Shown: positions 17,379 to 26,691, numbered from the stretch's first letter. The stretch is DNA of 64,000 nucleotides from Neisseria uirgultaei (GCF_962719845.1 NZ_CAUIYF010000005.1:62001-126000); one strand, 5' to 3'. Numbers and translations are program-made. The notes: generated from the letters alone by a model not told the origin.

Positions 17379-18038
17379 TCAGACGGCCTTTTTACTTTCC
17401 AGATATTCCGCCAGCCCGCGTTCGCGCAAGATACAGCTCGGGCATTCGCGGCAGCCGCCGACGATGCCCTTGTAGCAGGTGTGGGTCTGTTCGCGGATGT
17501 AGTCCAACACGCCCATTTCGTCCGCCAACGCCCACGTTTGCGCCTTGGTCAGGTACATCAGCGGCGTGTGGATTTGAAAATCGTAGTCCATCGCCAGATT
17601 AAGGGTAACGTTCATCGATTTGACAAACACGTCGCGGCAGTCGGGATAGCCGGAAAAATCGGTTTCGCACACGCCCGCGATGATGTGCCGGATGCCCCGC
17701 CCTTTGGCGTAAATCGCGGCGTAAAGCAGGAAAAGCGCGTTGCGCCCGTCCACAAAGGTATTGGGAACGCCGTTGTCGGCGGTTTCAATGGCGGCAGCTT
17801 CGTCCATCAAGGCGTTGTGCGTAATCTGCCGCATCAGGCTCAAATCGAGTACGGTCTGACTGACACACAAATCCTGCGCGATCCACTCTGCGCGTTCCAG
17901 CTCGACGGCGTGGCGTTGCCCGTATCGGAAGGTGATGGCTTGGACGTTTTCGCGCCCGTAGGTTTGGATTGCCTGAATCAGGCAGGTGGTCGAATCCTGA
18001 CCGCCCGAGAAGATGACCAAGGCTTTTTGGTTTGACAT
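17379..18038 (-). CDS. queC: 7-cyano-7-deazaguanine synthase QueC
   Basis: 219 aa. ATP-dependent conversion of 7-carboxy-7-deazaguanine to preQ0. The PP-loop motif Ser-Gly-Gly-Gln-Asp-Ser is at residues 11-16, and the zinc site is Gly-Gly-Cys-Arg-Glu-Cys-Pro-Ser-Cys near the C terminus with an earlier Cys-Tyr-Lys-Gly. It is first in the queC-DUF1543-queD operon, and its ribosome site is part of the upstream preQ1 aptamer. Confidence 0.95.
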   Translation of the reverse strand: MSNQKALVIFSGGQDSTTCLIQAIQTYGRENVQAITFRYGQRHAVELERAEWIAQDLCVSQTVLDLSLMRQITHNALMDEAAAIETADNGVPNTFVDGRNALFLLYAAIYAKGRGIRHIIAGVCETDFSGYPDCRDVFVKSMNVTLNLAMDYDFQIHTPLMYLTKAQTWALADEMGVLDYIREQTHTCYKGIVGGCRECPSCILRERGLAEYLESKKAV

Positions 18039-18044
18039 ATCGAA

Positions 18045-18081
18045 TCCTAGTTTTGGTAACGCGGGAGGTTTGCGAACCGCG
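18045..18081 (-). promoter_or_regulatory. preQ1-I riboswitch upstream of queC
   Basis: On the minus strand the RNA starts CGCGG, then a 12-nt loop UUCGCAAACCUC, then CCGCG, giving a perfect 5-bp P1 stem. An A-rich tail UUACCAAAACUAGGA follows. This matches the minimal preQ1 class I aptamer and closely resembles the Thermoanaerobacter tengcongensis example. The terminal AGGA is the queC ribosome site (6 bases from the ATG). Ligand-stabilised pairing of the tail with the loop would block translation. A TATAAT -10 box lies at 18104-18109. Confidence 0.88.
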
Positions 18082-18162
18082 AAGTTGGACAGTAAAGACG
18101 CGGATTATACAGGCAAACGCGTTCAGACGGCATCTGAACGCCATGCCGTCCGAACACGCGGC

Positions 18163-18426
18163 TTATGCCGACTTGACGGCAAGCTCCGCAAGCGTCTGCC
18201 TTGTGCGAAGGAGATATTGTTTTCTTCGGCGGTCGGGACGGGACCGCTGTCGGGAATATCTTTTTCGACGGCTTCGCAGACGGCGGACACTTTGGGGACG
18301 GTAAGCAATACGGCTTCGCAACCTTCAACGCTGTCGATGCCGCGAGCGATTCGGCGGGCGGGATTGCGGGTGCTGCCGTTTTGGGAACAGTAGAGGACGA
18401 AGATTTTGAGGGGGATTTGGGTTCAT
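18163..18426 (-). pseudogene. Decayed WrbA-like flavodoxin/quinone reductase gene
   Basis: From the ATG at 18424-18426 the frame reads Met-Asn-Pro-Asn-Pro, then a run of five C shifts it. One C fewer restores Leu-Lys-Ile-Phe-Val-Leu-Tyr-Cys-Ser-Gln-Asn-Gly-Ser-Thr-Arg, the FMN phosphate-binding loop of WrbA-type flavoproteins. The match continues for about 60 residues to Asp-Ile-Pro-Asp-Ser-Gly-Pro-Val. A further shift gives a WrbA-like C terminus (Thr-Leu-Ala-Glu-Leu-Ala-Val-Lys-Ser-Ala, stop at 18163-18165). About 100 central residues are missing, so the gene is dead by internal deletion plus frameshift. It is divergent from the yihY-type gene. Confidence 0.75.
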
Positions 18427-18580
18427 AGGCGGATTCCGTTAAAATGGTTCGGTCTTCAGACGGCATAACGGTTGTCCCAATGCCGTCTGAAACAGCCGCA
18501 GTTCAGGCATTTGTTCCTGACGGCAAAATTGGCTATAACATCGGGCATCAACGCCCAACCTACTGACCGGGCAAGAAATT

Positions 18581-19831
18581 ATGACCTTTTTACAACGTTG
18601 GCAAGGTTTGGCAGACAATAAAATCTGTGCGTTTGCATGGTTCGTCGTCCGCCGCTTTGATGAAGAACGCGTACCGCAGGCGGCGGCAAGCATGACGTTT
18701 ACGACGCTGCTGGCACTCGTCCCCGTGCTGACCGTAATGGTGGCGGTCGCTTCGATTTTCCCCGTGTTCGACCGCTGGTCGGATTCGTTCGTCTCCTTCG
18801 TCAACCAGACCATTGTGCCGCAGGGCGCGGACATGGTGTTCGACTATATCAATGCGTTCCGCGAGCAGGCGAACCGGCTGACGGCAATCGGCAGCGTGAT
18901 GCTGGTCGTAACCTCGCTGATGCTGATTCGGACGATAGACAATACGTTCAACCGCATCTGGCGGGTCAATTCCCAGCGTCCGTGTATGATGCAGTTTCTC
19001 GTCTATTGGGCTTTACTGACGTTCGGGCCGCTGTCTTTGGGCGTGGGCATTTCCTTTATGGTCGGGTCGGTACAGGATGCCGCGCTTGCCTCAGGTGCGC
19101 CGCAGTGGTCGGGCGCGTTGCGGACGGCGGCGACGCTGACCTTCATGACGCTTTTGCTGTGGGGACTGTACCGCTTCGTGCCAAACCGCTTCGTTCCCGC
19201 GCGGCAGGCGTTTGTCGGGGCTTTGGCAACAGCGTTCTGTCTGGAAACTGCGCGTTCCCTCTTCACTTGGTATATGGGCAACTTCGACGGCTACCGCTCA
19301 ATTTACGGCGCGTTTGCCGCCGTGCCGTTTTTCCTGTTGTGGCTGAACCTGTTGTGGACGCTGGTCTTGGGCGGCGCGGTGTTGACTTCTTCACTGTCCT
19401 ACTGGCGGGGCGAAGCGTTCCGCAGGGGGTTCGACTCGCGCGGACGGTTTGACGACGTATTGAAAATTCTGCTGCTTCTGGATGCGGCGCAAAAAGAAGG
19501 CAAAGCCTTGCCTGTTCAGGAGTTCAGACGGCATATCAATATGGGCTACGACGAGTTGGGCGAGCTTCTGGAAAAGCTGGCGCGGTACGGCTATATCTAT
19601 TCCGGCAGACAGGGCTGGGTTTTGAAAACGGGGGCGGATTCGATTGAGTTGAGCGAACTCTTCAAACTCTTCGTGTACCGCCCCGCCGCCCAAAACAAAG
19701 ACAAAGCCAACCAAACCGTCGATACCGTCATGCAGCCCTGTCTGCAGACGCTCAACATGACGCTGGCGGAGTTTGACGCGCAGACCAAACAAACCGTTTC
19801 CCCCGATTCCCCCACAACATCCGGAGGATAA
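18581..19831 (+). CDS. YihY/UPF0761 family inner membrane protein
   Basis: 416 aa. The first 280 residues carry about six membrane helices with the YihY/ribonuclease-BN-type pattern (Ala-Ala-Ser-Met-Thr-Phe-Thr-Thr-Leu-Leu-Ala-Leu-Val-Pro). The C-terminal 130 residues are soluble and winged-helix-like. The old RNase BN name is a misassignment in E. coli. Role unknown. An in-frame reverse DUS (GAGTTCAGACGGCAT near 19522) encodes Glu-Phe-Arg-Arg-His. The next gene starts 3 bp after the stop. Confidence 0.85.
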   Translation: MTFLQRWQGLADNKICAFAWFVVRRFDEERVPQAAASMTFTTLLALVPVLTVMVAVASIFPVFDRWSDSFVSFVNQTIVPQGADMVFDYINAFREQANRLTAIGSVMLVVTSLMLIRTIDNTFNRIWRVNSQRPCMMQFLVYWALLTFGPLSLGVGISFMVGSVQDAALASGAPQWSGALRTAATLTFMTLLLWGLYRFVPNRFVPARQAFVGALATAFCLETARSLFTWYMGNFDGYRSIYGAFAAVPFFLLWLNLLWTLVLGGAVLTSSLSYWRGEAFRRGFDSRGRFDDVLKILLLLDAAQKEGKALPVQEFRRHINMGYDELGELLEKLARYGYIYSGRQGWVLKTGADSIELSELFKLFVYRPAAQNKDKANQTVDTVMQPCLQTLNMTLAEFDAQTKQTVSPDSPTTSGG

Positions 19832-19834
19832 GCC

Positions 19835-20284
19835 ATGTTGTGCAAAACCTTCCTCATCCTTTCCGCAACCCTCGCCTTCGCGCACGCATACGCCGATGCG
19901 CCCGACGGCATTTTCGTCGTCAATTTCCAATCCCCGAGCGGCAACATCGTCTGCGGCGGCGACACCGAACCGCCGGAAGGCGAAGAACCGTGGCACGGCG
20001 TATCCTGCTTCATCCGCGAAACCGACAATACCAAACCCGCCATGCCGAAACCCAAAGGATGCGGATTCGACTGGGGCAATGTGTTCAACATCGACAACAA
20101 AGGGAAAGCCTACATGAGCTGTTACAGCGACTACCCGTACAGCCCCGAACCGCCCGTCCTCGCCTACGGACACACCGCCAAAGGAAAAGGCTGGCAGTGC
20201 GGCAGCCTTGAAAACGGCGTACTCTGCACCAATTCGGGCGGACACGGCTTCCTGCTCAACCGCAAATGGCAGCGTATGTTTTAA
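19835..20284 (+). CDS. Small secreted Cys-rich protein, DUF6636-like
   Basis: 149 aa with a cleavable signal peptide (Ala-His-Ala-Tyr-Ala-Asp around residues 17-22), so periplasmic or exported. The mature part has six Cys in three likely disulphide pairs and the pattern [10 protein letters not shown], resembling DUF6636-type domains. Function unknown. Probably co-transcribed with the YihY-type gene. An imperfect inverted DUS follows. Confidence 0.75.
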   Translation: MLCKTFLILSATLAFAHAYADAPDGIFVVNFQSPSGNIVCGGDTEPPEGEEPWHGVSCFIRETDNTKPAMPKPKGCGFDWGNVFNIDNKGKAYMSCYSDYPYSPEPPVLAYGHTAKGKGWQCGSLENGVLCTNSGGHGFLLNRKWQRMF

Positions 20285-20290
20285 AACAGA

Positions 20291-20330
20291 ATGCCGTCTG
20301 AACCGCAGTTTTGCAGCGTTCGGACGGCAT
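20291..20330 (+). terminator. Imperfect inverted DUS hairpin
   Basis: ATGCCGTCTGAAC pairs with GTTCGGACGGCAT, a DUS with one mismatch, between the secreted protein gene and argC. Confidence 0.7.
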
Positions 20331-20357
20331 ACCCGCCAACCACACAAAGGAAAAACC

Positions 20358-21401
20358 ATGAGCAAAAAAATCAAAGCCGGCATTGTCGGCGCGACGGGCT
20401 ACACGGGCGTGGAACTGCTGCGCCTGCTTGCCGCCCATCCCGATGTCGAAGTTGCCGCCGTAACCAGCCGCAGCGAAGCGGGAACCGCAGTTGCCGATTA
20501 CTTTCCAAGTCTGCGCGGCGTGTACGGCCTCGCCTTCCAAACGCCCGACGAGGCAGGTTTGGAACAATGCGACATCGTCTTCTTCGCCACGCCCAACGGC
20601 ATCGCCATGAAAGACGCGCCGCGCCTGATTGAACAGGGCGTGCGCGTCATCGACCTCTCCGCCGACTTCCGCATACGCGACATTCCGACCTGGGAACACT
20701 GGTACGGCATGACCCACGCCGCCCCCGGCCTCATTCCCCAAGCCGTGTACGGATTGAGCGAACTCAACCGCGAAGCCGTCGCACAGGCACGCCTCGTCGC
20801 CAACCCCGGCTGCTACCCGACCTGCGTTTCCCTGCCGCTCGTGCCGCTGTTGCGGCAATGCCGTCTGAAGCCCGGTATGCCGCTGATTGCCGACTGCAAA
20901 TCCGGCGTGTCCGGCGCGGGCAGGAAAGGCAATGTCGGTTCGCTGCTGTGCGAAGCCGGCGACAACTTCAAAGCCTACGGCATAGCCGGACACCGCCACC
21001 TGCCCGAAATCAGGCAGACCATCGCCGGGCTTCAGGACGGCATCGCCGAAGGATTCGTGTTCACGCCTCACCTCGCGCCGATGATACGCGGCATGCACGC
21101 CACCGTTTACCTCCACCTTTCAGACGGCAGCGACCCCGAAACCGTCCTGCGCGACTACTACCGCGACAGCCCGTTCGTGGACATCCTGCCTGCCGGTTCG
21201 ACACCCGAAACCCGCAGCGTGCGCGGAAGCAACACCTGCCGCATCAGCATCCGTCAGGCGGCGCAATCCGATGTGTGGGTCGTCCTTTCCGTCATCGACA
21301 ACCTCGTCAAAGGCGCGGCGGGTCAGGCGGTGCAAAATATGAACATTATGTTCGGACTGGAAGAAACGCACGGCTTGGGCGGCATCCCCCTGCTCCCCTG
21401 A
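20358..21401 (+). CDS. argC: N-acetyl-gamma-glutamyl-phosphate reductase
   Basis: 347 aa from the ATG at 20358, seven bases after AAAGGA. NADPH-dependent reduction in arginine synthesis. The Rossmann loop Gly-Ala-Thr-Gly-Tyr-Thr-Gly is at residues 11-17, and the catalytic Cys is in Asn-Pro-Gly-Cys-Tyr-Pro-Thr near residue 155. The C-terminal Gly-Gly-Ile-Pro is typical of the long (type 1) form. It stands alone and ends at a classical terminator. Confidence 0.95.
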   Translation: MSKKIKAGIVGATGYTGVELLRLLAAHPDVEVAAVTSRSEAGTAVADYFPSLRGVYGLAFQTPDEAGLEQCDIVFFATPNGIAMKDAPRLIEQGVRVIDLSADFRIRDIPTWEHWYGMTHAAPGLIPQAVYGLSELNREAVAQARLVANPGCYPTCVSLPLVPLLRQCRLKPGMPLIADCKSGVSGAGRKGNVGSLLCEAGDNFKAYGIAGHRHLPEIRQTIAGLQDGIAEGFVFTPHLAPMIRGMHATVYLHLSDGSDPETVLRDYYRDSPFVDILPAGSTPETRSVRGSNTCRISIRQAAQSDVWVVLSVIDNLVKGAAGQAVQNMNIMFGLEETHGLGGIPLLP

Positions 21402-21413
21402 AGCGCAAACGGC

Positions 21414-21443
21414 AAACCGCAGGCATCGTGCCTGCGGTTTTTT
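21414..21443 (+). terminator. Rho-independent terminator after argC
   Basis: AAACCGCAGGCA pairs perfectly with TGCCTGCGGTTT across a 3-base loop, followed by TTT. Confidence 0.9.
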
Positions 21444-21530
21444 GATGCCGTCTGAAAGCGACGGTTTTTTTTAGGGCTCGGACGGCTTTCGGCTCATCAT
21501 TCCGCGAAAACAACAATCTGAAATCCCGTC

Positions 21531-21782
21531 ATTCCCGCAAAAGCGGGAATCTATAGTGGATTAAATTTAAACCAGTACAGCGTTGCCTCGCCTTGCCGTA
21601 CTATCTGTACTGTCTGCGGCTTCGTCGCCTTGTCCTGATTTAAATTTAACCCACTATAGTTTATCCGGTTTCAGCAATTTCCGACACATTTCCACACGCT
21701 TCGATTCCGTCATTTCTCCGGTTTCAATCATTTCCGATAACACCGTGGTTTTTCATTTCTAGATTCCCGCCTGCGCGGGAAT
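21531..21782. repeat. dRS3 units around a Correia element
   Basis: ATTCCCGCAAAAGCGGGAAT (21531-21550) and ATTCCCGCCTGCGCGGGAAT (21763-21782) enclose a Correia copy. The whole 700-bp interval 21402-22100 holds only repeats and no gene. Confidence 0.8.
21552..21658. repeat. Correia element, shortened (107 bp)
   Basis: TATAGTGGATTAA start and AACCCACTATA end, central segment deleted. It lies one base after a dRS3 unit. Confidence 0.9.
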
Positions 21783-21894
21783 GACAGCGTAGGGCTTGCC
21801 GTTTTCCCGATAAGTCTCTGCGGCTTCCCATTGCCGGATTTCCGCCCACTTGGGAATAACGGGATTTGAAATCATGAAAATGTGTCAAAAATAA

Positions 21895-22048
21895 TATAGT
21901 GGATTAACAAAACCAGTACGGCATTACCCCGCCTTAGCTCAAAGAGAACGATTCTCTAAGGTGCTGAAGCACCAAGTGAATCGGTTCCATACTATTTGTA
22001 CTGTCTGCGGCTTCGTCGCCTTGTCCTGATTTTTGTTAATCCACTATA
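21895..22048. repeat. Correia element, full length (154 bp)
   Basis: Intact TATAGTGGATTAAC and GTTAATCCACTATA ends with the full central segment. It lies 52 bp beyond the recG stop codon. Confidence 0.93.
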
Positions 22049-22100
22049 AAAAATCAGATTTCCGTTACACTTTTTTCTAATATTTCAGACGGCATTTTGC

Positions 22101-24143
22101 TCACACGCCCAAATACCCTTCCCTGCCGGAAAGCCACCGCGCCAGATGCGCTTCGACGATTTCAGGGTTTTGTTCAATCAGCAAAGGGGCGGTTTCGCGC
22201 GCCTGTTCCAAGAGGTGCAGGTCTTCTTCGAGGTTGGCGAAGCGCAGCATGGGGACGCCGCTTTGGCGCGCGCCGAGAAATTCGCCGGGGCCACGGATAT
22301 TGAGGTCTTGGCGGGCGATTTCGAATCCGTCGGTGTGTTCGTAGATGACTTTCAGCCGCGCTTTGGCGAGTTCGCCCAAGGGTTCGGCAAACAGGAGGAC
22401 GCACACGCTTTCCGCCGCGCCGCGCCCGACCCGACCGCGCAATTGGTGAAGCTGCGCCAAGCCCATGCGCTCGGCGTGTTCGATCACCATCAGGGCGGCG
22501 TTGGGCACATCTACGCCGACTTCGATGACGGTGGTGGCAACCAAGACGTTCAGACGGCCTGCGGCAAACTGAGCCATGACTTCGGCTTTTTCGGCGGCTT
22601 TCATGCGCCCGTGTACCAAGCCGATGTTGAGTTCGGGCAAGGCTGCCTGAAGCTGGACTAGGGTTTCGGTGGCGGTTTGCAGTTGGAGGGTTTCGCTTTC
22701 TTCAATCAGCGGGCAGACCCAGTATGCCTGCTGCCCTTTGCGGCAGATGTTGAGGACGAAGCCTTCGACTTCGGCGCGGCGGACGTTGTTGACGAGGCGG
22801 GTTTTAATCGGGGTGCGCCCGGGCGGGAGTTCGTCAATGACGGACACGTCCAAGTCGGCGAAGAAACTCATGGCGAGCGTGCGCGGGATGGGGGTGGCGG
22901 ACATCATCAGCTGGTGGACGTCTCGTCCTTTGTTTTTGAGGGCGAGGCGTTGGGCGACGCCGAAGCGGTGTTGTTCGTCCACAATCACCAAGCCCAAATT
23001 TTGGAACTCGACGTCGTCTGAAAACAGGGCGTGCGTGCCGACAGCGATTTTGACGGTGCCGTCGGCAAGTTTGGCTTTGGCTTCGTCTTTGGCTTTTTTG
23101 CGCTGGCTGCCGGAGAGCCAGACGACTTCAAGGTCCAACGGCTCAAGCCATTGTTTGAACTTGATGAAATGCTGTTCGGCAAGGATTTCGGTCGGCGCCA
23201 TTACAGCCACCTGCGCGCCAGACTCAATGGCAGTCAGCGCGGACAAGGCGGCGACGATGGTTTTGCCGCTGCCGACATCGCCTTGCAGCAGGCGGTGCAT
23301 GGGGTGGGTTTGTGCCATATCGCGGCGGATTTCGGACACGACTCGTTCTTGTGCATCGGTCAGGGCAAACGGCAAGGCGTGGCGCAGAGCTTGGGTCAAC
23401 GTGCCGTCGCCGCCCAATGCTGCCGCGGTGCCGCTGACGCGCTTCTGCCGCGCCAAGCGCATGGAAAGCTGTTGCGCCAAAAGTTCGTCGAATTTAAGCC
23501 GCTGCCATGCGGGCAGCGTGCCGTCTGAAAGTTGATGAATCGTGAAACTCGGCGGCGGCGAATGCAAAAGGCGCAGGCTTTCAGCAAGGTGCGGCAGTTT
23601 CAGACGACCTAATAAAGCATCAGGCAAGGTGTCGTGCAGCGGCGTAACGTCCAACGCCGTCTGAATGATGCGGCGCAAAGTGGGCTGGTTCAAACCGTTT
23701 ACGGTCGGATAGACGGGCGTGAGGCTTTCCGCCAAACCGCTGCCCTCGGCATCGCGGATTTTGGGATGAATCATCTCGTCGCCGTAAAAGCCGTGTTTGA
23801 TTTCGCCCACGGCGCGGATGCGTTTGCCGACCGCCGTCTGCTTCTGATGGCTGGCGTAAAAGTGGATGAAGCGCAGGAAAAGGACGCTGCCGGAGCCGTC
23901 GGCGATTTGGACAATCAGCTGCTTGCGCGGTTTGAACGTTACTTCCTGATGGATGACTTCGCCCTCGACCTGACACGGCACGCCGATCGGCGCATCCTTA
24001 ATCGGCATGATGTGCGTCTCATCCTCGTAACGCAACGGCAGGTGCAACACCAAATCCCATGCGGTATGGAGGTTGAGTTTTTCGAGCTTCTTGGCGGAAA
24101 CATCGGTAATTTTGAGCTGTTTTCGGGTTTCGGGCGACATCAT
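22101..24143 (-). CDS. recG: ATP-dependent DNA helicase RecG
   Basis: 680 aa. Reverses stalled replication forks and migrates Holliday junctions. N-terminal wedge/OB domain (about 1-230), Walker A Gly-Asp-Val-Gly-Ser-Gly-Lys-Thr, Walker B Asp-Glu-Gln-His-Arg-Phe-Gly, Ser-Ala-Thr-Pro-Ile-Pro-Arg-Thr (motif III) and Gln-Leu-Arg-Gly-Arg-Val-Gly-Arg-Gly (motif VI). Two consecutive ATGs make the start ambiguous by one codon. An in-frame DUS lies near 23519. Confidence 0.96.
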   Translation of the reverse strand: MMSPETRKQLKITDVSAKKLEKLNLHTAWDLVLHLPLRYEDETHIMPIKDAPIGVPCQVEGEVIHQEVTFKPRKQLIVQIADGSGSVLFLRFIHFYASHQKQTAVGKRIRAVGEIKHGFYGDEMIHPKIRDAEGSGLAESLTPVYPTVNGLNQPTLRRIIQTALDVTPLHDTLPDALLGRLKLPHLAESLRLLHSPPPSFTIHQLSDGTLPAWQRLKFDELLAQQLSMRLARQKRVSGTAAALGGDGTLTQALRHALPFALTDAQERVVSEIRRDMAQTHPMHRLLQGDVGSGKTIVAALSALTAIESGAQVAVMAPTEILAEQHFIKFKQWLEPLDLEVVWLSGSQRKKAKDEAKAKLADGTVKIAVGTHALFSDDVEFQNLGLVIVDEQHRFGVAQRLALKNKGRDVHQLMMSATPIPRTLAMSFFADLDVSVIDELPPGRTPIKTRLVNNVRRAEVEGFVLNICRKGQQAYWVCPLIEESETLQLQTATETLVQLQAALPELNIGLVHGRMKAAEKAEVMAQFAAGRLNVLVATTVIEVGVDVPNAALMVIEHAERMGLAQLHQLRGRVGRGAAESVCVLLFAEPLGELAKARLKVIYEHTDGFEIARQDLNIRGPGEFLGARQSGVPMLRFANLEEDLHLLEQARETAPLLIEQNPEIVEAHLARWLSGREGYLGV

Positions 24144-24186
24144 AGGCAGATTCCTTTGGACGCGCCTATTTTATCCGAAAACAAAA

Positions 24187-24215
24187 ATGCCGTCTGAAAC
24201 GGATTCAGACGGCAT
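24187..24215 (-). terminator. Inverted DUS terminator after secB
   Basis: ATGCCGTCTGAA ... TTCAGACGGCAT with a 5-bp loop, 14 bases past the secB stop. Confidence 0.8.
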
Positions 24216-24228
24216 CGGCAGGCAGGAA

Positions 24229-24672
24229 TCAAGCTCCGGCGGCTTCGGCTTCCTGCTGTTGTTGGTAAATCGCCTCAAAATTAATCGGCGCGAGCAGGAC
24301 GGGCGGGAAGCCGGCGCGCGTTACCGTACTGGAAACGGCTTCGCGCGCGTAAGGGAAGAGGATGTTCGGACACGCCACGCCGAGCAGCAGGTCGGCATCT
24401 TCTTCGGGGATGTTTTCCAGACGGAAAATACCGCTTTGGGTTACTTCGTTCAAAAACATCGTGCGCTCGTTATCCAGCTTGGCGGTAACGGTTACGGTAA
24501 CGTCCACGTTGTAGTAGCCGTCTTCCAGCTTTTGGCTGCCGGTGGAAACGCGCATATCCACTTCGGGCTCGCCCTGTTCCAAAAAGATTTGCGGCGCGTG
24601 CGGCACTTCCAAAGACAAGTCTTTGACATACAGTCGCTCGATGCTGAATACGGGTTGCAGTTCTTCGCTCAT
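24229..24672 (-). CDS. secB: Protein-export chaperone SecB
   Basis: 147 aa. Tetrameric cytoplasmic chaperone that holds precursors unfolded and delivers them to SecA. Family features are [11 protein letters not shown] near residue 20 and [10 protein letters not shown] near residue 100. The glutaredoxin gene lies just upstream on the same strand, a common secB-grxC arrangement. Confidence 0.95.
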   Translation of the reverse strand: MSEELQPVFSIERLYVKDLSLEVPHAPQIFLEQGEPEVDMRVSTGSQKLEDGYYNVDVTVTVTAKLDNERTMFLNEVTQSGIFRLENIPEEDADLLLGVACPNILFPYAREAVSSTVTRAGFPPVLLAPINFEAIYQQQQEAEAAGA

Positions 24673-24692
24673 TTTGTTTTCCTAGTTGGGGG

Positions 24693-24950
24693 TTAAGGGT
24701 TCAGCAGTCCGTCCAGCCCGCCTTCCTGCTGGAGGCGGTAGAGGTCGGTAAATCCGCCGACGTGCGTTTCGCCGATGAAAATCTGCGGCACGCTGCGCTG
24801 TCCCGAAAGCTGCTGCATTTCGGCAAAGGCTTCGGGGCTTGCATCGACACGGATTTCGTCGATATGTCCGACACCTGCCGCGTGCAGCAGCCTTTTCGCC
24901 ATCGTGCAGTAGGGGCAAAACGGACCTGTGTACATGGTAACGGTCTGCAT
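24693..24950 (-). CDS. grxC: Glutaredoxin 3
   Basis: 85 aa from the ATG at 24950; a start eight codons upstream is possible but unlikely. Thioredoxin fold with the dithiol site Cys-Pro-Tyr-Cys (C12, C15), the cis-Pro motif Ser-Val-Pro-Gln-Ile-Phe and Gly-Gly-Phe-Thr-Asp. It reduces protein disulphides with glutathione. It lies 20 bp upstream of secB. Confidence 0.93.
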   Translation of the reverse strand: MQTVTMYTGPFCPYCTMAKRLLHAAGVGHIDEIRVDASPEAFAEMQQLSGQRSVPQIFIGETHVGGFTDLYRLQQEGGLDGLLNP

Positions 24951-25089
24951 ATTGGGTTTCCGAAAATTTTGCAATGATAATCAATATAGGGGCATTTCCC
25001 CCGTTTGGCAAGTGCGGAACAGATGCACGTTCAAACGGCATGTGCGGAGTGTGTCAAACTTTCTTTTTTAAAGTATGATAGGCATTGTG

Positions 25090-25142
25090 AAAAATATTTT
25101 TGCGCCCGCGCTGCGCGGCGGAACGGGTGCAAAAATATTTTT
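25090..25142 (+). promoter_or_regulatory. Long hairpin in the 5' leader of the RNase G gene
   Basis: The arms 25090-25108 and 25124-25142 are complementary at 18 of 19 positions (AAAAATATTTTTGCgCCCG), enclosing a 15-base GC-rich loop. It ends 21 bases before the rng start and is therefore in the leader if transcription begins upstream of 25090. It may be a control element or a terminator; see findings. Confidence 0.65.
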
Positions 25143-25163
25143 ATTACATTTTCAGGAAAAACC

Positions 25164-26657
25164 ATGTTGTCAGGACTCCCCATCCCCAAAGACATCGCGC
25201 GCCCGCCCGAAACGATATTGGTCAACATCACGCCGCAGGAAACGCGCGTGGCGGTGTTGGAGGAAAACAATATCTGCGAGCTGCACATCGAGCGCAACAG
25301 CGGGCATAGCCTGGTCGGCAATATCTATCTGGGCGTGGTGCGCCGCGTGCTGCCCGGAATGCAGAGCGCGTTTATCGACATCGGTTTGGAACGCGCTGCG
25401 TTTTTACACATCGTCGATGTCCTCGAACAACGCCGCAACCCCGAAGAAACCCAGCGCATCGAACATATGCTGTTTGAAGGGCAGTCGGTTTTGGTGCAGG
25501 TCATCAAAGACCCCATCAACACCAAAGGGGCGCGGCTTTCCACCCAAATCTCGCTGGCGGGGCGTTTCCTCGTCCATCTTCCGCAAGAAGACCACATCGG
25601 CGTGTCCCAACGCATCGAAGACGATGCCGAACGCAGCAGCCTGCGCGAGCGTCTCAACAAGCTCCTGCCGGAAAAGGCATGCCACGGCTACATCATCCGC
25701 ACCAACGCCGAAAACGCCACCGACGAACAGCTCCAGTCCGATATCGACTACCTGACCAAAGTGTGGGAACACATCCAAGAACAGACAAAAATCCAACCGC
25801 CGGAAACCCTGCTTTATCAGGACTTGCCTTTAAGCCTGCGCGTGTTGCGCGATATGGTCGGCTGCGACACGCAAAAAATCCTCGTCGATTCCACCGTAAA
25901 CCACGGGCGCATGACGCGTTTTGCCGAACAATACGTCCACGGCGCATTGGGCAGGATAGAGCTGTTCAAAGGCGAACGCCCGCTGTTTGAAACCCACAAC
26001 GTCGAACAGGAAATCGGCCGCGCCCTGCAACCGCGCGTCAACCTCAACTTCGGCAGCTACCTGATTATCGAGTCCACCGAAGCCATGACCACGATAGACG
26101 TGAACACCGGAGGCTTCGTCGGCGCACGCAATTTCGATGAAACGATTTTCCGCACCAACCTCGAAGCCTGCCACACCATCGCCCGCGAATTGAGGCTGCG
26201 AAACCTCGGCGGCATCATCATCATCGACTTCATCGATATGGCGCAGGAAAGCCACCGCGAAGCCGTGTTGCAAGAGCTTGCCAAAGCCCTCGCCTTCGAC
26301 CGCACGCGCATCACCCTGCACGGCTTTACCCATTTGGGGCTGGTCGAGCTGACGCGCAAACGCTCGCGCGAAAACTTAAGCCAAGTCCTCTGCGAACCCT
26401 GCCCTTCCTGCCAAGGCAGAGGCCGTCTGAAAACGCCGCAAACCGTGTGCTACGAAATCCAGCGCGAAATCGTCCGCGAAGCGCGCCGTTACGATGCCGA
26501 AAGTTTCCGCATCCTCGCCGCTCCCAACGTCATCGATTTGTTTTTGGACGAAGAATCGCAATCCTTGGCAATGCTGATAGATTTTATCGGCAAACCGATT
26601 TCTCTGGCGGTCGAAACCGCTTACACACAGGAACAATACGATATTGTGCTGATGTAA
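25164..26657 (+). CDS. rng: Ribonuclease G
   Basis: 497 aa from the ATG at 25164 preceded by CAGGAAAA. E. coli RNase G has 489. Endoribonuclease for 16S rRNA 5' maturation and mRNA decay. N-terminal S1 domain (about 40-130), 5' sensor region, DNase-I-like catalytic part with Asp-Val-Asn-Thr-Gly (first catalytic Asp) and Ile-Ile-Ile-Asp-Phe-Ile-Asp-Met, and a zinc-link Cys-Pro-Ser-Cys. It lacks the long C-terminal scaffold of RNase E. Confidence 0.94.
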   Translation: MLSGLPIPKDIARPPETILVNITPQETRVAVLEENNICELHIERNSGHSLVGNIYLGVVRRVLPGMQSAFIDIGLERAAFLHIVDVLEQRRNPEETQRIEHMLFEGQSVLVQVIKDPINTKGARLSTQISLAGRFLVHLPQEDHIGVSQRIEDDAERSSLRERLNKLLPEKACHGYIIRTNAENATDEQLQSDIDYLTKVWEHIQEQTKIQPPETLLYQDLPLSLRVLRDMVGCDTQKILVDSTVNHGRMTRFAEQYVHGALGRIELFKGERPLFETHNVEQEIGRALQPRVNLNFGSYLIIESTEAMTTIDVNTGGFVGARNFDETIFRTNLEACHTIARELRLRNLGGIIIIDFIDMAQESHREAVLQELAKALAFDRTRITLHGFTHLGLVELTRKRSRENLSQVLCEPCPSCQGRGRLKTPQTVCYEIQREIVREARRYDAESFRILAAPNVIDLFLDEESQSLAMLIDFIGKPISLAVETAYTQEQYDIVLM

Positions 26658-26660
26658 AAA

Positions 26661-26687
26661 ATGCCGTCTGAAGCCTTCAGACGGCAT
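26661..26687. terminator. Inverted DUS terminator between rng and the sensor kinase
   Basis: ATGCCGTCTGAAGgcctTCAGACGGCAT-type tight hairpin between convergent genes. Confidence 0.85.
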
Positions 26688-26691
26688 CTGT

